A DNA stretch of 40,129 nucleotides from Lysinibacillus sp. (GCA_031181585.1 JAPSKP010000027.1:1-40129), one strand, 5' to 3'; positions 28,116 through 40,069 are shown, numbered from the stretch's first letter. Notes: a model not told the origin generated them from the letters alone. Made by a program: numbers and translations.

Positions 28116-28879
28116 TATTTTGCTCCTCCTGTAATAGTAGCATCAGTTTTTTTATTCCAAGGTTTGTAAATCACAAGGTTTTGTAATACTGAAATGATGT
28201 TTCCGACAATCCAGTATAAAGATAATGCGGCTGGCAAAAATGCACCGAAACCGATGATCATTAATGGCATGATATACATCATGACCTTCATTTGTGGATT
28301 ATCCACTGCAGGACCAGTAAATAACACAACGAACTGAATTAAACCGGCAATAACCGCAAATAAAATACTAGGTTCTGCAAGCGGTACCGATAGGAATGTC
28401 CCTAATTCATAAACAGATGTTGCATTCATACGGCTGATTGCATGGTAGAATCCGATTAAAATCGGCATCTGAATAAAGATCGGTAAACATCCTGCAAGCG
28501 GGTTGACACCCGATGATTGCATCAATGCCATCATCTCTTGCTGATACTTTTGCTGAGTAACCGCATCTTTAGAGCTGTATTTTGCCTGCAGCTCCTTCAT
28601 CTTCGGCTGCATCTCCTGCATTTTCTTTGAACTCTTAATTTGCTTAATTGTTAATGGTAAGATTGCTAAACGGATAATGATTGTTACCGCAATAATCCCG
28701 AACGCATAAGTACCTAAAAGATCTGAGAAATATTTGATGACTGATACTAATGGCCAAACGATAAATTCATTCCAAAAGCCTTTGCTTTCAGCTGAAATCG
28801 GTTGATCGAATTCTGTACACCCAGACAGTAATAAGGCTACCGATACAAGTGTAAGAATGACCCCAAGTCTTTTCTTCAA
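28115..28879 (-). CDS. spoIIIJ: SpoIIIJ/YidC1 membrane protein insertase
   Basis: Inserts membrane proteins with or without Sec; in B. subtilis the SpoIIIJ paralogue is needed for sigma-G activity in the forespore. 254 residues: lipoprotein signal with lipobox LSGC (C21), then five hydrophobic helices of the YidC/Oxa1 core (IIRLAILPLTIKQIKSSKKMQ, PLAGCLPIFIQMPILIGFYHA). Start is TTG 28879 with a purine-rich AGGGGGAAGAAGG upstream; no ATG fits the signal peptide. It lies between rnpA and jag. Confidence 0.95.
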   Translation of the reverse strand: MKKRLGVILTLVSVALLLSGCTEFDQPISAESKGFWNEFIVWPLVSVIKYFSDLLGTYAFGIIAVTIIIRLAILPLTIKQIKSSKKMQEMQPKMKELQAKYSSKDAVTQQKYQQEMMALMQSSGVNPLAGCLPIFIQMPILIGFYHAISRMNATSVYELGTFLSVPLAEPSILFAVIAGLIQFVVLFTGPAVDNPQMKVMMYIMPLMIIGFGAFLPAALSLYWIVGNIISVLQNLVIYKPWNKKTDATITGGAK

Positions 28880-28974
28880 GCCTTCTTCCCCCTAAAGCAA
28901 CTATTCAATTTTCTTTATAGAGCTTATTTTACCATGCGTAGACGCTTACACTCTACTAATTATTTCGAGAATCC

Positions 28975-29334
28975 TCAATCCCGTTCTGACCGATTCCTCT
29001 TTACTAATTTGGCAATTCTCAATACATGTTCCAAACTTTTCTTTGTTTCATGAAAATCTAATGTGGCCGCCTGATTTCTGGCGATGATAACATAATCCAT
29101 ATCTTGGCGAACGTCCTCTTTTAACTCAAGAAATGTTTGGCGAATATAGCGCTTAATTTGGTTACGCGTGACCGCTTTCCCTATCTTCTTACTTACGGAT
29201 AAGCCAATGCGAAACTCCGTTTGTTCTTCCTTCTTTAAGCAATAAACGACAAACTGGCGATTCGCAAACGACTTGCCTTTTTTAAACACCTTTTGAAATT
29301 CTTCATTCTTTTTGATCCGTTGGCGTTTATTCAC
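28975..29334 (-). CDS. rnpA: Ribonuclease P protein component
   Basis: 119 residues. Binds RNase P RNA to help process pre-tRNA 5' ends. Typical N terminus [22 protein letters not shown], then [27 protein letters not shown], the RNR-type motif. Start is GTG 29334, about 10 nt after GGAG. It follows rpmH, separated by a hairpin terminator, the conserved arrangement. Confidence 0.95.
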   Translation of the reverse strand: MNKRQRIKKNEEFQKVFKKGKSFANRQFVVYCLKKEEQTEFRIGLSVSKKIGKAVTRNQIKRYIRQTFLELKEDVRQDMDYVIIARNQAATLDFHETKKSLEHVLRIAKLVKRNRSERD

Positions 29335-29387
29335 CGTTTACCAGCTCCATCTATCTCATTTTTCAATCCAATTATGAAAAATAATGA

Positions 29388-29418
29388 AAAAAAAGACCAC
29401 TGATGAGGCTCAGTGGGC
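29388..29418 (-). terminator. Terminator/attenuator between rpmH and rnpA
   Basis: Minus strand: stem GCCCACTGA/TCAGTGGTC with one mismatch (29395-29418), 6-nt loop, then a run of T. It starts directly at the rpmH stop, so it probably sets the ratio of L34 to RnpA mRNA. Confidence 0.85.
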
Positions 29419-29553
29419 TTATGCTGATAAAACTTTACGACCTTTACGACGACGTGCAGCCAATACTTTACGTCCGTTTTTCGTGCTCATACGTGCGCGG
29501 AAACCGTGGACTTTGCTGTGCTTACGTTTCGATGGTTGATATGTGCGTTTCAT
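29419..29553 (-). CDS. rpmH: 50S ribosomal protein L34
   Basis: 44 codons translated by hand: begins [18 protein letters not shown] and ends GRKVLSA, the full L34 sequence, very basic. ATG 29553 has AGGAGGTG about 9 nt upstream. It is the first minus-strand gene left of the origin, with a consensus promoter at 29613-29642. Confidence 0.97.
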   Translation of the reverse strand: MKRTYQPSKRKHSKVHGFRARMSTKNGRKVLAARRRKGRKVLSA

Positions 29554-30083
29554 TCTATATTGCACCTCCTAAATGAGTGTCCTTATATTTTTCTTAACAT
29601 ACAGACTCGACCATTATATATAAAAAGCAATTATTTTGTCAACGTTTAATATAAAAAGTCTATCAATGTCCAAGACAATGGAATTTATGTTTATCCACAA
29701 ACGTATTCTTATTTATACAGAATAGCTGTGGATATTTTTTATTCCAAAAATATTTATCCACATCTCTTATCTACACTTTTTTCACAAACTCATAGCCTGT
29801 GGATAATTTTTAAATAAATAAACATGAATCATGTGGATAAGTTCTTTAAAGTATTGAAATGCCTCATCTTTTTTGATACGATAATCATGTTTTCCCTTGT
29901 GGACGAGTTTTCTGGGAAATATTTTATCCACAATTGTTAATAATCTGTGGACAGTTTTTTTCACATCCAGGGAATAGAATTTATCCACAAGCTGTGACTA
30001 TGTGAATGTAACAGAAAAATAGATAAAAATAAATAGCTTCTATGTTTTTGATAGAGAATATTGTATGAAGGGACGAAAATAGC
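29554..30083. other. oriC left part: rpmH-dnaA intergenic DnaA-box cluster
   Basis: Six exact DnaA boxes: TTATCCACA at 29691-29699, 29754-29762, 29924-29932 and 29981-29989; TGTGGATAA at 29798-29806 and 29832-29840. One-mismatch boxes lie at 29727-29735 (TGTGGATAT) and 29767-29775 (TTATCTACA). This matches the upstream half of the bipartite Bacillus origin. The rpmH promoter lies at the left end; the dnaA promoter must lie inside the cluster, allowing autoregulation, but I could not fix its hexamers. Confidence 0.95.
29613..29642 (-). promoter_or_regulatory. Sigma-A promoter of rpmH-rnpA
   Basis: Minus strand: TTGACA (29642-29637), 18-nt spacer, TATAAT (29618-29613). Both hexamers are perfect consensus, as expected for a ribosomal protein gene. 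Confidence 0.88.
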
Positions 30084-31427
30084 TTGGAACATTTAGAGCA
30101 GTTATGGAATAACGTCCTGGCAAAAGTTGAACAAAAAATATCAAAACCGAGTTTCGAAACTTGGTTAAAGTCAACAAAGCTCCTTTCTCATAAAGGAACT
30201 AATGTAACCATTGCGGCACCAAATTCCTTTGCACGGGATTGGCTGGAGAACCATTATGTCCATTTAATTACGGGCATTTTGACTGAGCTTACAGGTGAAG
30301 ACTTACTGATTAAATTTGTTGTTCAAAAAGACCAGGATGCGGACGATTTCGAATTGCCAGCACCAAAAATTCAAGCCAAAGCAACAGATCAGCACGATAT
30401 TTCACCAGGAATGCTCAACCCGAAATATACATTTGATACGTTTGTTATTGGTTCTGGCAATCGGTTCGCACACGCAGCTTCACTTGCTGTAGCCGAAGCA
30501 CCGGCAAAAGCGTACAATCCATTCTTCATCTATGGGGGAGTTGGATTGGGGAAGACACACTTAATGCATGCAATTGGTCATTATGTTCTGGAGCATAATC
30601 CAAATGCTAAAGTCGTGTATCTGTCTTCGGAGAAATTTACGAATGAATTTATTAACTCCATCCGTGATAATAAAGCGATTGATTTTCGTAATAAATACCG
30701 AAATGTTGACGTACTGTTAATTGATGACATTCAATTTTTAGCTGGAAAAGAGTCAACCCAAGAAGAGTTTTTCCATACATTTAATACGCTGCATGAAGAA
30801 TCAAAACAGATTGTCATCTCCAGTGATCGTCCACCTAAAGAGATTCCTACATTGGAAGATCGCTTGCGTTCACGCTTCGAGTGGGGGCTGATTACAGATA
30901 TTGCACCACCGGATCTCGAAACACGTATTGCGATTTTGCGTAAAAAAGCAAAAGCGGATGAACTGGAAATTCCAAATGAAGTAATGCTTTATATCGCTAA
31001 CCAAATCGATTCAAATATTCGGGAATTAGAAGGTGCGTTAATTCGGGTGGTTGCCTATTCTTCTCTTGTCAACGAAGAAGTTACTCCTGAATTGGCGGCA
31101 GCTGCATTGAAAGACATCATGCCAAACGCAAAGCCGCGCATGATTTCCATTTTAGATATTCAAAATGCTGTTGGCGAACACTATAGCATCCGGTTAGAAG
31201 ACTTTTCTGCTAAAAAACGTACAAAGTCAATTGCTTTCCCGCGTCAAGTAGCAATGTATTTATCCCGTGAGCTTACAGATTTTTCTTTACCTAAAATTGG
31301 AGAAGAGTTTGGAGGGCGTGATCATACGACAGTGATTCATGCTCATGAAAAAATTGCATCTATGTTAAAGAATGACCAAATATTGCAGCAGGACATTAAA
31401 CAAATCCGCAATATGCTCGGTAAATAA
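30084..31427 (+). CDS. dnaA: DnaA, chromosomal replication initiator
   Basis: An AAA+ protein that binds DnaA boxes and melts the origin. 447 residues: domain I (1-80), short domain II linker (81-108), AAA+ domain with Walker [10 protein letters not shown] (151-159) and Walker B LLIDDIQF (211-218), and domain IV with the DnaA-box signature [15 protein letters not shown]. Start is TTG at 30084, about 9 nt after GAAGGGA; TTG is also used in B. subtilis dnaA. DnaA-box clusters flank the gene on both sides. Confidence 0.98.
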   Translation: MEHLEQLWNNVLAKVEQKISKPSFETWLKSTKLLSHKGTNVTIAAPNSFARDWLENHYVHLITGILTELTGEDLLIKFVVQKDQDADDFELPAPKIQAKATDQHDISPGMLNPKYTFDTFVIGSGNRFAHAASLAVAEAPAKAYNPFFIYGGVGLGKTHLMHAIGHYVLEHNPNAKVVYLSSEKFTNEFINSIRDNKAIDFRNKYRNVDVLLIDDIQFLAGKESTQEEFFHTFNTLHEESKQIVISSDRPPKEIPTLEDRLRSRFEWGLITDIAPPDLETRIAILRKKAKADELEIPNEVMLYIANQIDSNIRELEGALIRVVAYSSLVNEEVTPELAAAALKDIMPNAKPRMISILDIQNAVGEHYSIRLEDFSAKKRTKSIAFPRQVAMYLSRELTDFSLPKIGEEFGGRDHTTVIHAHEKIASMLKNDQILQQDIKQIRNMLGK

Positions 31428-31595
31428 GTTGTGGATAAGTGAGGTATTTTTTGCCTGAGTTATACACAGTCTATCTACATGTGGATAGACTGATTTTATG
31501 CCATAAAGGGGTACTTATCCACAAATCCACAGGCCCTATTACTATATCTATTAATCTTTTAAAAAAATAAATAATTATATAAGCGAGGTAAGAAC
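31428..31595. other. oriC right part: DnaA boxes, DnaA-trio and AT-rich unwinding element
   Basis: Exact boxes at 31430-31438 (TGTGGATAA) and 31515-31523 (TTATCCACA); near boxes at 31460-31468, 31471-31479 and 31480-31488. After the box at 31515 comes a GC cluster (GGCCC, 31532-31536), then 31536-31555, whose lower strand reads 3'-GAT AAT GAT ATA GAT AAT, a DnaA-trio pattern. An A/T-only tract (about 31556-31580) follows. This is the layout of the B. subtilis basal unwinding system. Confidence 0.85.
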
Positions 31596-32732
31596 ATGAA
31601 ATTTGAAATAATGCGCGATCATCTTTTGGCAGGTTTAAATGATGTAATGAAGGCAGTCAGCTCTAAAACTACTGTACCCATTTTGACAGGAATTAAAATT
31701 GATGTATCAAATGAAGGCTTAAGTTTAACTGGTAGTGACCAAGATATTACAATCCAAACATTTATTCCTGCCGAAGAGAATGGTGAACAAATTATGACAA
31801 TCACTACTACGGGATCGATTGTTTTACAAGCTCGAATGTTTAATGAAATCGTGCGTAAATTACCGACAAATGACGTAGAAATTGAAGTAACAAACGGCTT
31901 TGCCACATATATTCGTTCAGGAAAATCAGAATTCCATCTAATCGGACAGGATGCTGTTGAATATCCTCTATTGCCGGAAGTATCTGCAGATCAACAATTT
32001 ACTATTCCAGCGGATCTGCTTAAGTCAATTATTCGTGAGACTGTATTTGCTGTAGCAACGTCAGAAAGCCGTCCTGTACTAACAGGGGTAAATTGGAATA
32101 TTCAGGATGATGAATTAATATGCGTCGCAACAGACAGTCATCGTTTAGCACGTCGTAAAACAAAACTAGAACAGTTACCTTCAGGGGTATCCAATGTAGT
32201 CATCCCGGGTAAGAGTTTGAACGAGCTGAATAAGATTTTAGAAGATTCTACAAACCCTGTACAAATAGTTATGACAAACCAACAAGTACTGTTTAAAGCA
32301 AATAATATGTTATTCTTCTCTCGCCTGCTGGAAGGAAATTATCCAGATACATCTCGTTTGATTCCAGAAAACTATCAAACTAATGTTATCTTGGACGGCA
32401 AGTCATTATTGCAAGCCATTGACCGTGCATCTTTATTAGCACGTGAAGACCGTAACAACGTAGTTCGCTTCGAAACACTAGAAGGAAATACGATTGAGAT
32501 CTCATCTAATTCACCGGAGATTGGGAAAGTTCAGGAGCAAATCCAGGTAGAATCATTAGAAGGGGACACACTGAAAATTTCATTCAGTGCAAAATATATG
32601 ATGGAGGCCTTAAAAGCAATTGATGGACAAGATGTCATCATCCAGTTTACAGGAGCAATGCGTCCATTTATTTTACGTTCCGTTCATGACGATGCTATCT
32701 TACAATTGATTCTTCCAGTCCGCACATATTAA
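31596..32732 (+). CDS. dnaN: DNA polymerase III beta sliding clamp
   Basis: 378 residues forming three clamp domains; the dimer encircles DNA and tethers polymerase. Recognisable segments are MKFEIMRDHLLAGLNDVMKAVS, TDSHRLARRK, and the C-terminal LILPVRTY. ATG 31596 with a GAGGTAAG ribosome site. It follows dnaA after the origin's unwinding element and ends at a strong terminator. Confidence 0.98.
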   Translation: MKFEIMRDHLLAGLNDVMKAVSSKTTVPILTGIKIDVSNEGLSLTGSDQDITIQTFIPAEENGEQIMTITTTGSIVLQARMFNEIVRKLPTNDVEIEVTNGFATYIRSGKSEFHLIGQDAVEYPLLPEVSADQQFTIPADLLKSIIRETVFAVATSESRPVLTGVNWNIQDDELICVATDSHRLARRKTKLEQLPSGVSNVVIPGKSLNELNKILEDSTNPVQIVMTNQQVLFKANNMLFFSRLLEGNYPDTSRLIPENYQTNVILDGKSLLQAIDRASLLAREDRNNVVRFETLEGNTIEISSNSPEIGKVQEQIQVESLEGDTLKISFSAKYMMEALKAIDGQDVIIQFTGAMRPFILRSVHDDAILQLILPVRTY

Positions 32733-32760
32733 AAAGCACTGGCTATCCAAGCAAAGGAAG

Positions 32761-32799
32761 AGAGTTGTTTCAAATATAATTTGAAGCGGCTCTTTTTTT
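32761..32799 (+). terminator. Rho-independent terminator of dnaN
   Basis: 14-bp stem (32761-32774 with 32780-32793, three G-U pairs), 5-nt loop TATAA, then T6. It lies 29 nt past the dnaN stop. Confidence 0.92.
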
Positions 32800-32826
32800 A
32801 CTTCTTGTATAGTTTTTTGGTATGAT
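32797..32826 (+). promoter_or_regulatory. Candidate promoter of yaaA-recF
   Basis: TTTACT (32797-32802), 18-nt spacer, TATGAT (32821-32826), about 38 nt upstream of yaaA. The -35 overlaps the T tract of the dnaN terminator. Confidence 0.45.
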
Positions 32827-32863
32827 AGAAGGATGAAATTTGTTAATCGGAGGATGAAATATT

Positions 32864-33091
32864 TTGAAGGACATCGTAATTGATACAGAGTTTGTAACGC
32901 TAGGCCAATTGCTGAAAATGACAGATGCAATCAGTTCTGGAGGTATGGCCAAATGGTTTTTATCTGAACATGACGTCTATGTGAACGGAGAGATAGACGA
33001 CCGCCGTGGACGTAAACTGCGCGACGGAGATGTGGTGAATATCCCAGGGATCGGCCGTTTTCGAATTGTAGGCGAGAACGGGGCCGAATAA
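32864..33091 (+). CDS. yaaA: YaaA, S4-domain RNA-binding protein
   Basis: 75 residues. S4 domain: [50 protein letters not shown]. subtilis YaaA is linked to 50S assembly. The start is TTG 32864, about 10 nt after GGAGG; an ATG immediately after the site is out of frame and stops after nine codons. Its stop overlaps the recF ATG by one base (TAATG). Confidence 0.92.
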   Translation: MKDIVIDTEFVTLGQLLKMTDAISSGGMAKWFLSEHDVYVNGEIDDRRGRKLRDGDVVNIPGIGRFRIVGENGAE

Positions 33092-34203
33092 TGAACATCG
33101 AGCGCTTGCAGCTAACGAATTACCGAAATTATGAATCACTTGCTTTAGAATTCTCTCCGAAGATTAATGTCTTCATTGGAGAAAACGCGCAAGGAAAAAC
33201 AAATGTCATGGAGTCTATCTATGTATTGGCTATGGCAAAATCTCATCGTACGTCGAACGATAAAGAATTGATACGTTGGGAACAAGACTATGGTAAAATA
33301 GAAGGTGTTGTACAGAAACGTTATGGTCCTGTGCCAATCGAATTGACATTATCCAGAAAAGGTAAAAAAGGAAAAATAAACCATTTAGAGCAGTCTCGCC
33401 TCAGCGAGTATGTCGGACAAATGAATGTGGTCATGTTTGCTCCAGAAGATTTAAATGTTGTAAAAGGGAGTCCTCAAATCAGACGTCGCTTTATTGATAT
33501 GGAGATCGGGCAAATATCACCGGTTTATTTACATGACTTATTAACCTTCCAAAAAATTTTGAAACAGCGTAATCATTACTTGAAGGCAAATCAGGGCCGA
33601 TCCGCCTTAACAAACGATGTCATGCTGGAAGTCTATACGGAGCAATATGTGCAGGCAGCTATAAAAATCATACGGAAGCGCTATGAATTTATGGAGTTAT
33701 TACAGGCATGGGCTGAACCTATTCATGCGGGCATTTCTCAAGGGAAAGAGAAGCTTGTCATTAAGTATCGGACTGTCAGTGGAATGGAATCAAGCTGGAC
33801 AGCTGGAGAAATGGCAGCACATCTGGAAAAAAAAATAGCGGAAGCCAAACAAAGAGAAATAGACCGTGGAGTGACTCTAGTAGGACCACATCGAGATGAT
33901 TTGCAGTTCTTTGTCAATGATTATGATGTACAAGTATTTGGTTCACAGGGACAACAGCGTACAACAGCTTTGTCGCTCAAGCTTGCAGAAATTGAATTAA
34001 TTAAGCAGGAGACAAAAGAAGCGCCCATTTTGCTGCTGGATGATGTATTGTCCGAATTAGATGACTATCGTCAGTCTCACTTGCTAAATACGATACAAGG
34101 TGAAGTACAGACGTTCGTCACAACGACAAGCGTAGATGGTATCCATCACGAAACGATTCAAAGTGCAAAAATGTTCCACGTGAAACAAGGGGATATTGAA
34201 TAA
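33091..34203 (+). CDS. recF: RecF, DNA repair and replication-gap protein
   Basis: 370 residues, SMC-like ATPase acting at single-strand gaps with RecO and RecR. Walker [10 protein letters not shown] (about 30-38), ABC signature [19 protein letters not shown], Walker [16 protein letters not shown] 33091 is coupled to the yaaA stop. The last codons, encoding MFHVKQ, contain a perfect parS sequence. Confidence 0.97.
   Translation: MNIERLQLTNYRNYESLALEFSPKINVFIGENAQGKTNVMESIYVLAMAKSHRTSNDKELIRWEQDYGKIEGVVQKRYGPVPIELTLSRKGKKGKINHLEQSRLSEYVGQMNVVMFAPEDLNVVKGSPQIRRRFIDMEIGQISPVYLHDLLTFQKILKQRNHYLKANQGRSALTNDVMLEVYTEQYVQAAIKIIRKRYEFMELLQAWAEPIHAGISQGKEKLVIKYRTVSGMESSWTAGEMAAHLEKKIAEAKQREIDRGVTLVGPHRDDLQFFVNDYDVQVFGSQGQQRTTALSLKLAEIELIKQETKEAPILLLDDVLSELDDYRQSHLLNTIQGEVQTFVTTTSVDGIHHETIQSAKMFHVKQGDIE
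34172..34187. promoter_or_regulatory. Perfect parS site inside the end of recF
   Basis: TGTTCCACGTGAAACA matches the parS consensus at all 16 positions and is identical to the classical B. subtilis spo0J-internal parS. It lies about 2.6 kb right of the unwinding element, in the coding sequence of the RecF C terminus. Confidence 0.92.
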
Positions 34204-34262
34204 TATTTTTTTTGGGCAAAATGCCTATTGAATAGATGTAGACTGAGGTTACGAAAGAGTAG

Positions 34263-36197
<1,935 letters not shown>

Positions 36198-36225
36198 TTA
36201 GTGCAAATGGAAGGAGGTCCTTATT

Positions 36226-38703
36226 GTGTCTGACATTCAACATGGAAACATTGAGTCTAGAAATATTACAACTGAAATTAAAACATCATTCTTAAGCTAT
36301 GCTATGAGTGTTATTGTTTCACGTGCCTTACCAGACGTACGTGACGGCCTTAAACCTGTACATCGACGTATTTTATACGGCATGCAAGAGTTAGGAAACA
36401 CTGCAGATAAGCCATATAAAAAGAGTGCTCGTATCGTCGGGGACGTAATGGGTAAATTCCACCCGCACGGTGACTCTTCTATTTATGAAGCGATGGTACG
36501 TATGGCGCAGGATTTCAGCTACCGCTATATGCTGGTGGATGGACACGGAAACTTTGGTTCTGTCGATGGTGATGGAGCGGCGGCGATGCGTTATACAGAA
36601 TCTCGTATGTCCAAAATTGCGATGGAAATGCTGCGTGACATTAATAAAGATACGATTGACTATGGCCCAAACTATGATGGTAGTGAGCGCGAACCCCTTG
36701 TATTACCGGCACGTATTCCAAACTTGCTTGTAAATGGTGCAGCTGGTATCGCAGTAGGGATGGCAACAAACATTCCGCCACATCAATTAGGTGAGGTTAT
36801 TGACGGGGTATTAGCTGTATCAGAGAACGCAGCAATTACAACAGAAGAGCTAATGGAAATTATTCCTGGGCCAGATTTCCCTACAGGAGGTCAAATTTTA
36901 GGCCGTTCCGGTATTCGTCGTGCCTACGAAACAGGCCGTGGTTCGATTACTATTCGAGCGAAGGTAGAAATCGAGCAAAAATCAAATGGCAAGGAAACAA
37001 TTTTAGTATATGAATTACCTTATCAAGTAAACAAAGCGAAGCTGATTGAAAAAATTGCAGAGCTTGTGCGTGATAAGAAGATTGACGGTATTACTCATCT
37101 TCGTGATGAATCAGATCGTAATGGGATGCGCATCGTAATCGAGGTACGCCGTGATGCGAATGCGAATGTCATCTTAAACAATCTTTATAAACAAACACCA
37201 ATGCAGTCTACATTTGGTGTTAATATGCTGGCATTAGTAGACGGTCAGCCACGTGTATTAAGTTTGAAAGAGATGCTCTATTATTATTTAGAGCATCAAA
37301 AGGTAGTCATTAAGCGTCGTACAGCTTTTGAGTTGCGTAAAGCAGAAGACCGAGCGCATATTTTAGAAGGCTTACGCATAGCGTTAGATCATATCGATGA
37401 AATTATTACGATCATCCGCAGCTCTCGCAGCGGGGATGAGGCGAAACCTGTACTGATGGAACGTTTCAATTTAACGGAGCGGCAAGCACAGGCAATTTTA
37501 GATATGCGTCTTGTTCGTTTAAGTGGTTTAGAACGTGAGAAAATTGAAGCAGAGTATCAGGAGCTGCAAATTCTGATTGCAGAATTAAAGGCAATTTTGG
37601 CTGATGAGGCGAAAGTTCTTGAAATTATCCGCAATGAGTTAAACGAGATTAAAGAGCGCTACAATGATGTACGCCGTACAGAAATTACTGCTGGTGGTTT
37701 GGAATCGATTGAAGACGAAGATTTAATCCCACGTGAAAATTCAGTAGTTACGTTAACACACAATGGGTATATTAAACGATTGGCCGCAAATACGTACCGT
37801 AGTCAAAAACGTGGAGGACGCGGTGTGCAAGGAATGGGAACAAACGAAGATGATTTTGTCGAGCATCTCTTGTCTACTTCTACGCATGATACGATTTTAT
37901 TCTTTACGTCTAAAGGGCGCGTATTTAAGGCAAAGGGTTATGAAATCCCCGAATATGGCCGTACAGCAAAAGGTTTGCCGATTGTTAACTTGCTGAATAT
38001 TGCAAAGGGCGAACATGTTACAGCTATGATTCGTATAGAATCATATGATGAGGATGCATTCTTCATTTTTACAACAAAAACAGGCATCACAAAACGTACG
38101 CCGGTTTCTCAATTTGCTAATATCCGTACAAATGGATTGATAGCAATTAGCCTGCGTGAGGATGATGATTTAATTTCTGTTCGTTTAACGGATGGCAAAA
38201 AGCAAGTAATTATTGGTACACATAATGGTATGCTCGTCCGCTTTAACGAAGAAGATATTCGCTCTATGGGCCGTACAGCATCGGGTGTGCGAGGTATTAA
38301 GCTTCGTAAAGACGATTATGTAGTGGGGATGGAGATTTTAGAAGAAGGTCAGGAGATTCTAGTCGTAACAGAAAAAGGTTACGGAAAGCGTACGCCTGAA
38401 TCTGAATATCGTCTGCAGAGTCGCGGCGGTGTAGGTATTAAAACAATACAAGTAACTGAGAAGAATGGGCCAATGTGTGCCGTGAAAACAGTTGATGGTT
38501 CTGAGGATATCATGCTGATCACAATTAATGGCATGTTGATTCGGATGGATATCAATGATATTTCGGTCATTGGCCGCAGCACGCAGGGAGTTCGCTTAAT
38601 TCGCTTGTCTGATGAGGAATTAGTAGCGACAGTTGCAAAAGTAAATAAAGAAGACGATGCAGATGTAGAGGATATAGAGGAAGCCGAAGCATCAGTCGAG
38701 TAA
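36226..38703 (+). CDS. gyrA: DNA gyrase subunit A
   Basis: Introduces negative supercoils with GyrB. 825 residues, GTG start 5 nt after AAGGAGGT. Winged-helix/tower domain with catalytic Y123 (AAAMRYTES), then a C-terminal beta-pinwheel with the GyrA box QKRGGRG, required for DNA wrapping. The quinolone-determining residues are wild type (S84, E88), so no resistance substitution is seen there. It is followed by a terminator 7 nt past the stop. Confidence 0.98.
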   Translation: MSDIQHGNIESRNITTEIKTSFLSYAMSVIVSRALPDVRDGLKPVHRRILYGMQELGNTADKPYKKSARIVGDVMGKFHPHGDSSIYEAMVRMAQDFSYRYMLVDGHGNFGSVDGDGAAAMRYTESRMSKIAMEMLRDINKDTIDYGPNYDGSEREPLVLPARIPNLLVNGAAGIAVGMATNIPPHQLGEVIDGVLAVSENAAITTEELMEIIPGPDFPTGGQILGRSGIRRAYETGRGSITIRAKVEIEQKSNGKETILVYELPYQVNKAKLIEKIAELVRDKKIDGITHLRDESDRNGMRIVIEVRRDANANVILNNLYKQTPMQSTFGVNMLALVDGQPRVLSLKEMLYYYLEHQKVVIKRRTAFELRKAEDRAHILEGLRIALDHIDEIITIIRSSRSGDEAKPVLMERFNLTERQAQAILDMRLVRLSGLEREKIEAEYQELQILIAELKAILADEAKVLEIIRNELNEIKERYNDVRRTEITAGGLESIEDEDLIPRENSVVTLTHNGYIKRLAANTYRSQKRGGRGVQGMGTNEDDFVEHLLSTSTHDTILFFTSKGRVFKAKGYEIPEYGRTAKGLPIVNLLNIAKGEHVTAMIRIESYDEDAFFIFTTKTGITKRTPVSQFANIRTNGLIAISLREDDDLISVRLTDGKKQVIIGTHNGMLVRFNEEDIRSMGRTASGVRGIKLRKDDYVVGMEILEEGQEILVVTEKGYGKRTPESEYRLQSRGGVGIKTIQVTEKNGPMCAVKTVDGSEDIMLITINGMLIRMDINDISVIGRSTQGVRLIRLSDEELVATVAKVNKEDDADVEDIEEAEASVE

Positions 38704-38709
38704 TAAATG

Positions 38710-38752
38710 AGGAACAACCGACCTTCTGCAGGTCGATTGTTCCTTTTTATTT
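38710..38752 (+). terminator. Rho-independent terminator of gyrBA
   Basis: 15-bp stem with one mismatch, AGGAACAACCGACCT pairing with AGGTCGATTGTTCCT, 5-nt loop, then T5 and a T-rich tail. Confidence 0.92.
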
Positions 38753-38905
38753 AGACGGAAAGAAAAGATATTCTATTAGTAAGAATTTATTAAAAGTCGC
38801 AAAGGCAACAAAGGAACTATTATAAAACTCAATTTAATCCTTCCATTTGTTTACATGCTCCGTTACAATGAAAGAAAATTACTAATTAAAAGGTGGTCTT
38901 TAGCA

Positions 38906-39997
38906 ATGGATGCTACATATATGTACATATCAGAGTTGATGCCAGGAAAAGTTGTAGCTGAAGACATTTTTGCTAATACAAAATATTCCATTATACAGAA
39001 AAATACGAAAATTAATTATGAACACCTGCATGTGTTAAAAGCGTTCAATATTTCAAGAGTTTTAATATTTAAAGATGAAGAGGTACCCGCACCTACAGAG
39101 ATAAATGGTAAAGAGGTAATCATCGACGTGCCGGTTCCAACTATTACCCCTTTCCTTCGTTACTATGAAGAAGGAGTAGCATATTTAAAGAAAGAATTTC
39201 AAAATTGGCAGGCAGGAGCAAGGGTCGATATCACAAAAGTCCGTAATACAATGATCCCGTTAATAGAGATAGTATTAGGAGAACGTTCTCATATATTTGA
39301 TTTAAATAGCTATTCAAATCCTAAAGATTATTTATATCACCACTGTATAGCCACAGGGTTGATTTCAAGCAGTATTGTGCAAAAAATTGGTTATGATAAA
39401 GGTACAGCTATTCAAATGGCACTGGCAGGGATACTGGCAGACTGCGGAATGGCTAAAATTCCAGCCAGGGTAAAGGATAAAAAAACAGCCCTTTCAGAGC
39501 AGGAGTTTTTAGAAATACGTAAGCACCCTGTTTATAGCTATCAAATGGTAAAAGATTTAACTGCGTTGAAATCTGATATGAAGAAAGCAATTTACTCTCA
39601 TCACGAAAGATTGGATGGCAGTGGGTATCCAGAAGGGAATCGGGATGCTGATGTTCTATTTTATTCGCAAGTAATTGCAGTTGCTGATGTCTTCCATGCG
39701 ATGACAAGTGAGCGTTTATACAGAGCCAAACAATCACCGTTCCGTGTAATAGAGATGATCAAGGAAGAAGAGTTTGGAAAGTTTGATATCAAAGTAGTAC
39801 AGGCATTAATTGATATTGTTGCAGACTTGCCAATAGGTACTAAAGTAGAATTATCAAACATGGAGCATGCAGAAGTGATGTTCATCAATCGATATGCCCC
39901 TACAAGACCGTTAGTGAAATTATATAGTACAGGGGAAATCATTGATTTAGCTACAATTCGACAACTGTATATTTCTCGCATTCTTCCTAAAGCATAG
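38906..39997 (+). CDS. HD-GYP-family protein with a degenerate HD motif
   Basis: 363 residues from ATG 38906 (AAAGGTGG 9 nt upstream; a longer frame from 38855 has no site). The N-terminal region (1-135) has no family I can name. The HD-GYP region (about 140-310) has HH (145-146), H207, HHERLDGSGYP (232-242) and D261, but the central HDxGK motif reads ADCGM (178-182): the first metal-ligand histidine is alanine and the lysine is methionine. HD-GYP proteins are c-di-GMP phosphodiesterases; this one may be a weak enzyme or a binding protein. A TACAAT near 38863-38868 may be its -10, with a poor -35. Confidence 0.85.
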   Translation: MDATYMYISELMPGKVVAEDIFANTKYSIIQKNTKINYEHLHVLKAFNISRVLIFKDEEVPAPTEINGKEVIIDVPVPTITPFLRYYEEGVAYLKKEFQNWQAGARVDITKVRNTMIPLIEIVLGERSHIFDLNSYSNPKDYLYHHCIATGLISSSIVQKIGYDKGTAIQMALAGILADCGMAKIPARVKDKKTALSEQEFLEIRKHPVYSYQMVKDLTALKSDMKKAIYSHHERLDGSGYPEGNRDADVLFYSQVIAVADVFHAMTSERLYRAKQSPFRVIEMIKEEEFGKFDIKVVQALIDIVADLPIGTKVELSNMEHAEVMFINRYAPTRPLVKLYSTGEIIDLATIRQLYISRILPKA

Positions 39998-40009
39998 ATA
40001 AATGTAGTG

Positions 40010-40044
40010 ACCCTATATTGTTATGGAATATAGGGTTTTTTATT
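40010..40044 (+). terminator. Rho-independent terminator of the HD-GYP gene
   Basis: ACCCTATATT (40010-40019), 7-nt loop, AATATAGGGT (40027-40036), then T6. Perfect 10-bp stem, 12 nt past the stop. Confidence 0.92.
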
Positions 40045-40069
40045 TTATTAAATTATTTTAGTAAAACTC

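Noticed and set aside
29907-29920. Possible Noc site near TTTTCTGGGAAAT in the origin region
   Set aside because: Three mismatches to the known site and no symmetry; explained by chance.
29782-29988. 68-codon minus-strand ORF in the rpmH-dnaA gap
   Set aside because: It is built from overlapping DnaA boxes and A/T tracts, has no ribosome site and no protein family resemblance. The region is explained by oriC.
32855-32884. Nine-codon ORF starting with an ATG directly after GGAGG in the yaaA leader
   Set aside because: The ribosome site abuts the ATG with no spacing. It is better read as the site serving the TTG start of yaaA.
36315-36330. parS-like TGTTTCACGTG in gyrA
   Set aside because: Only the left half matches; four of the last five bases differ, and the sequence encodes the conserved GyrA segment VSRAL.
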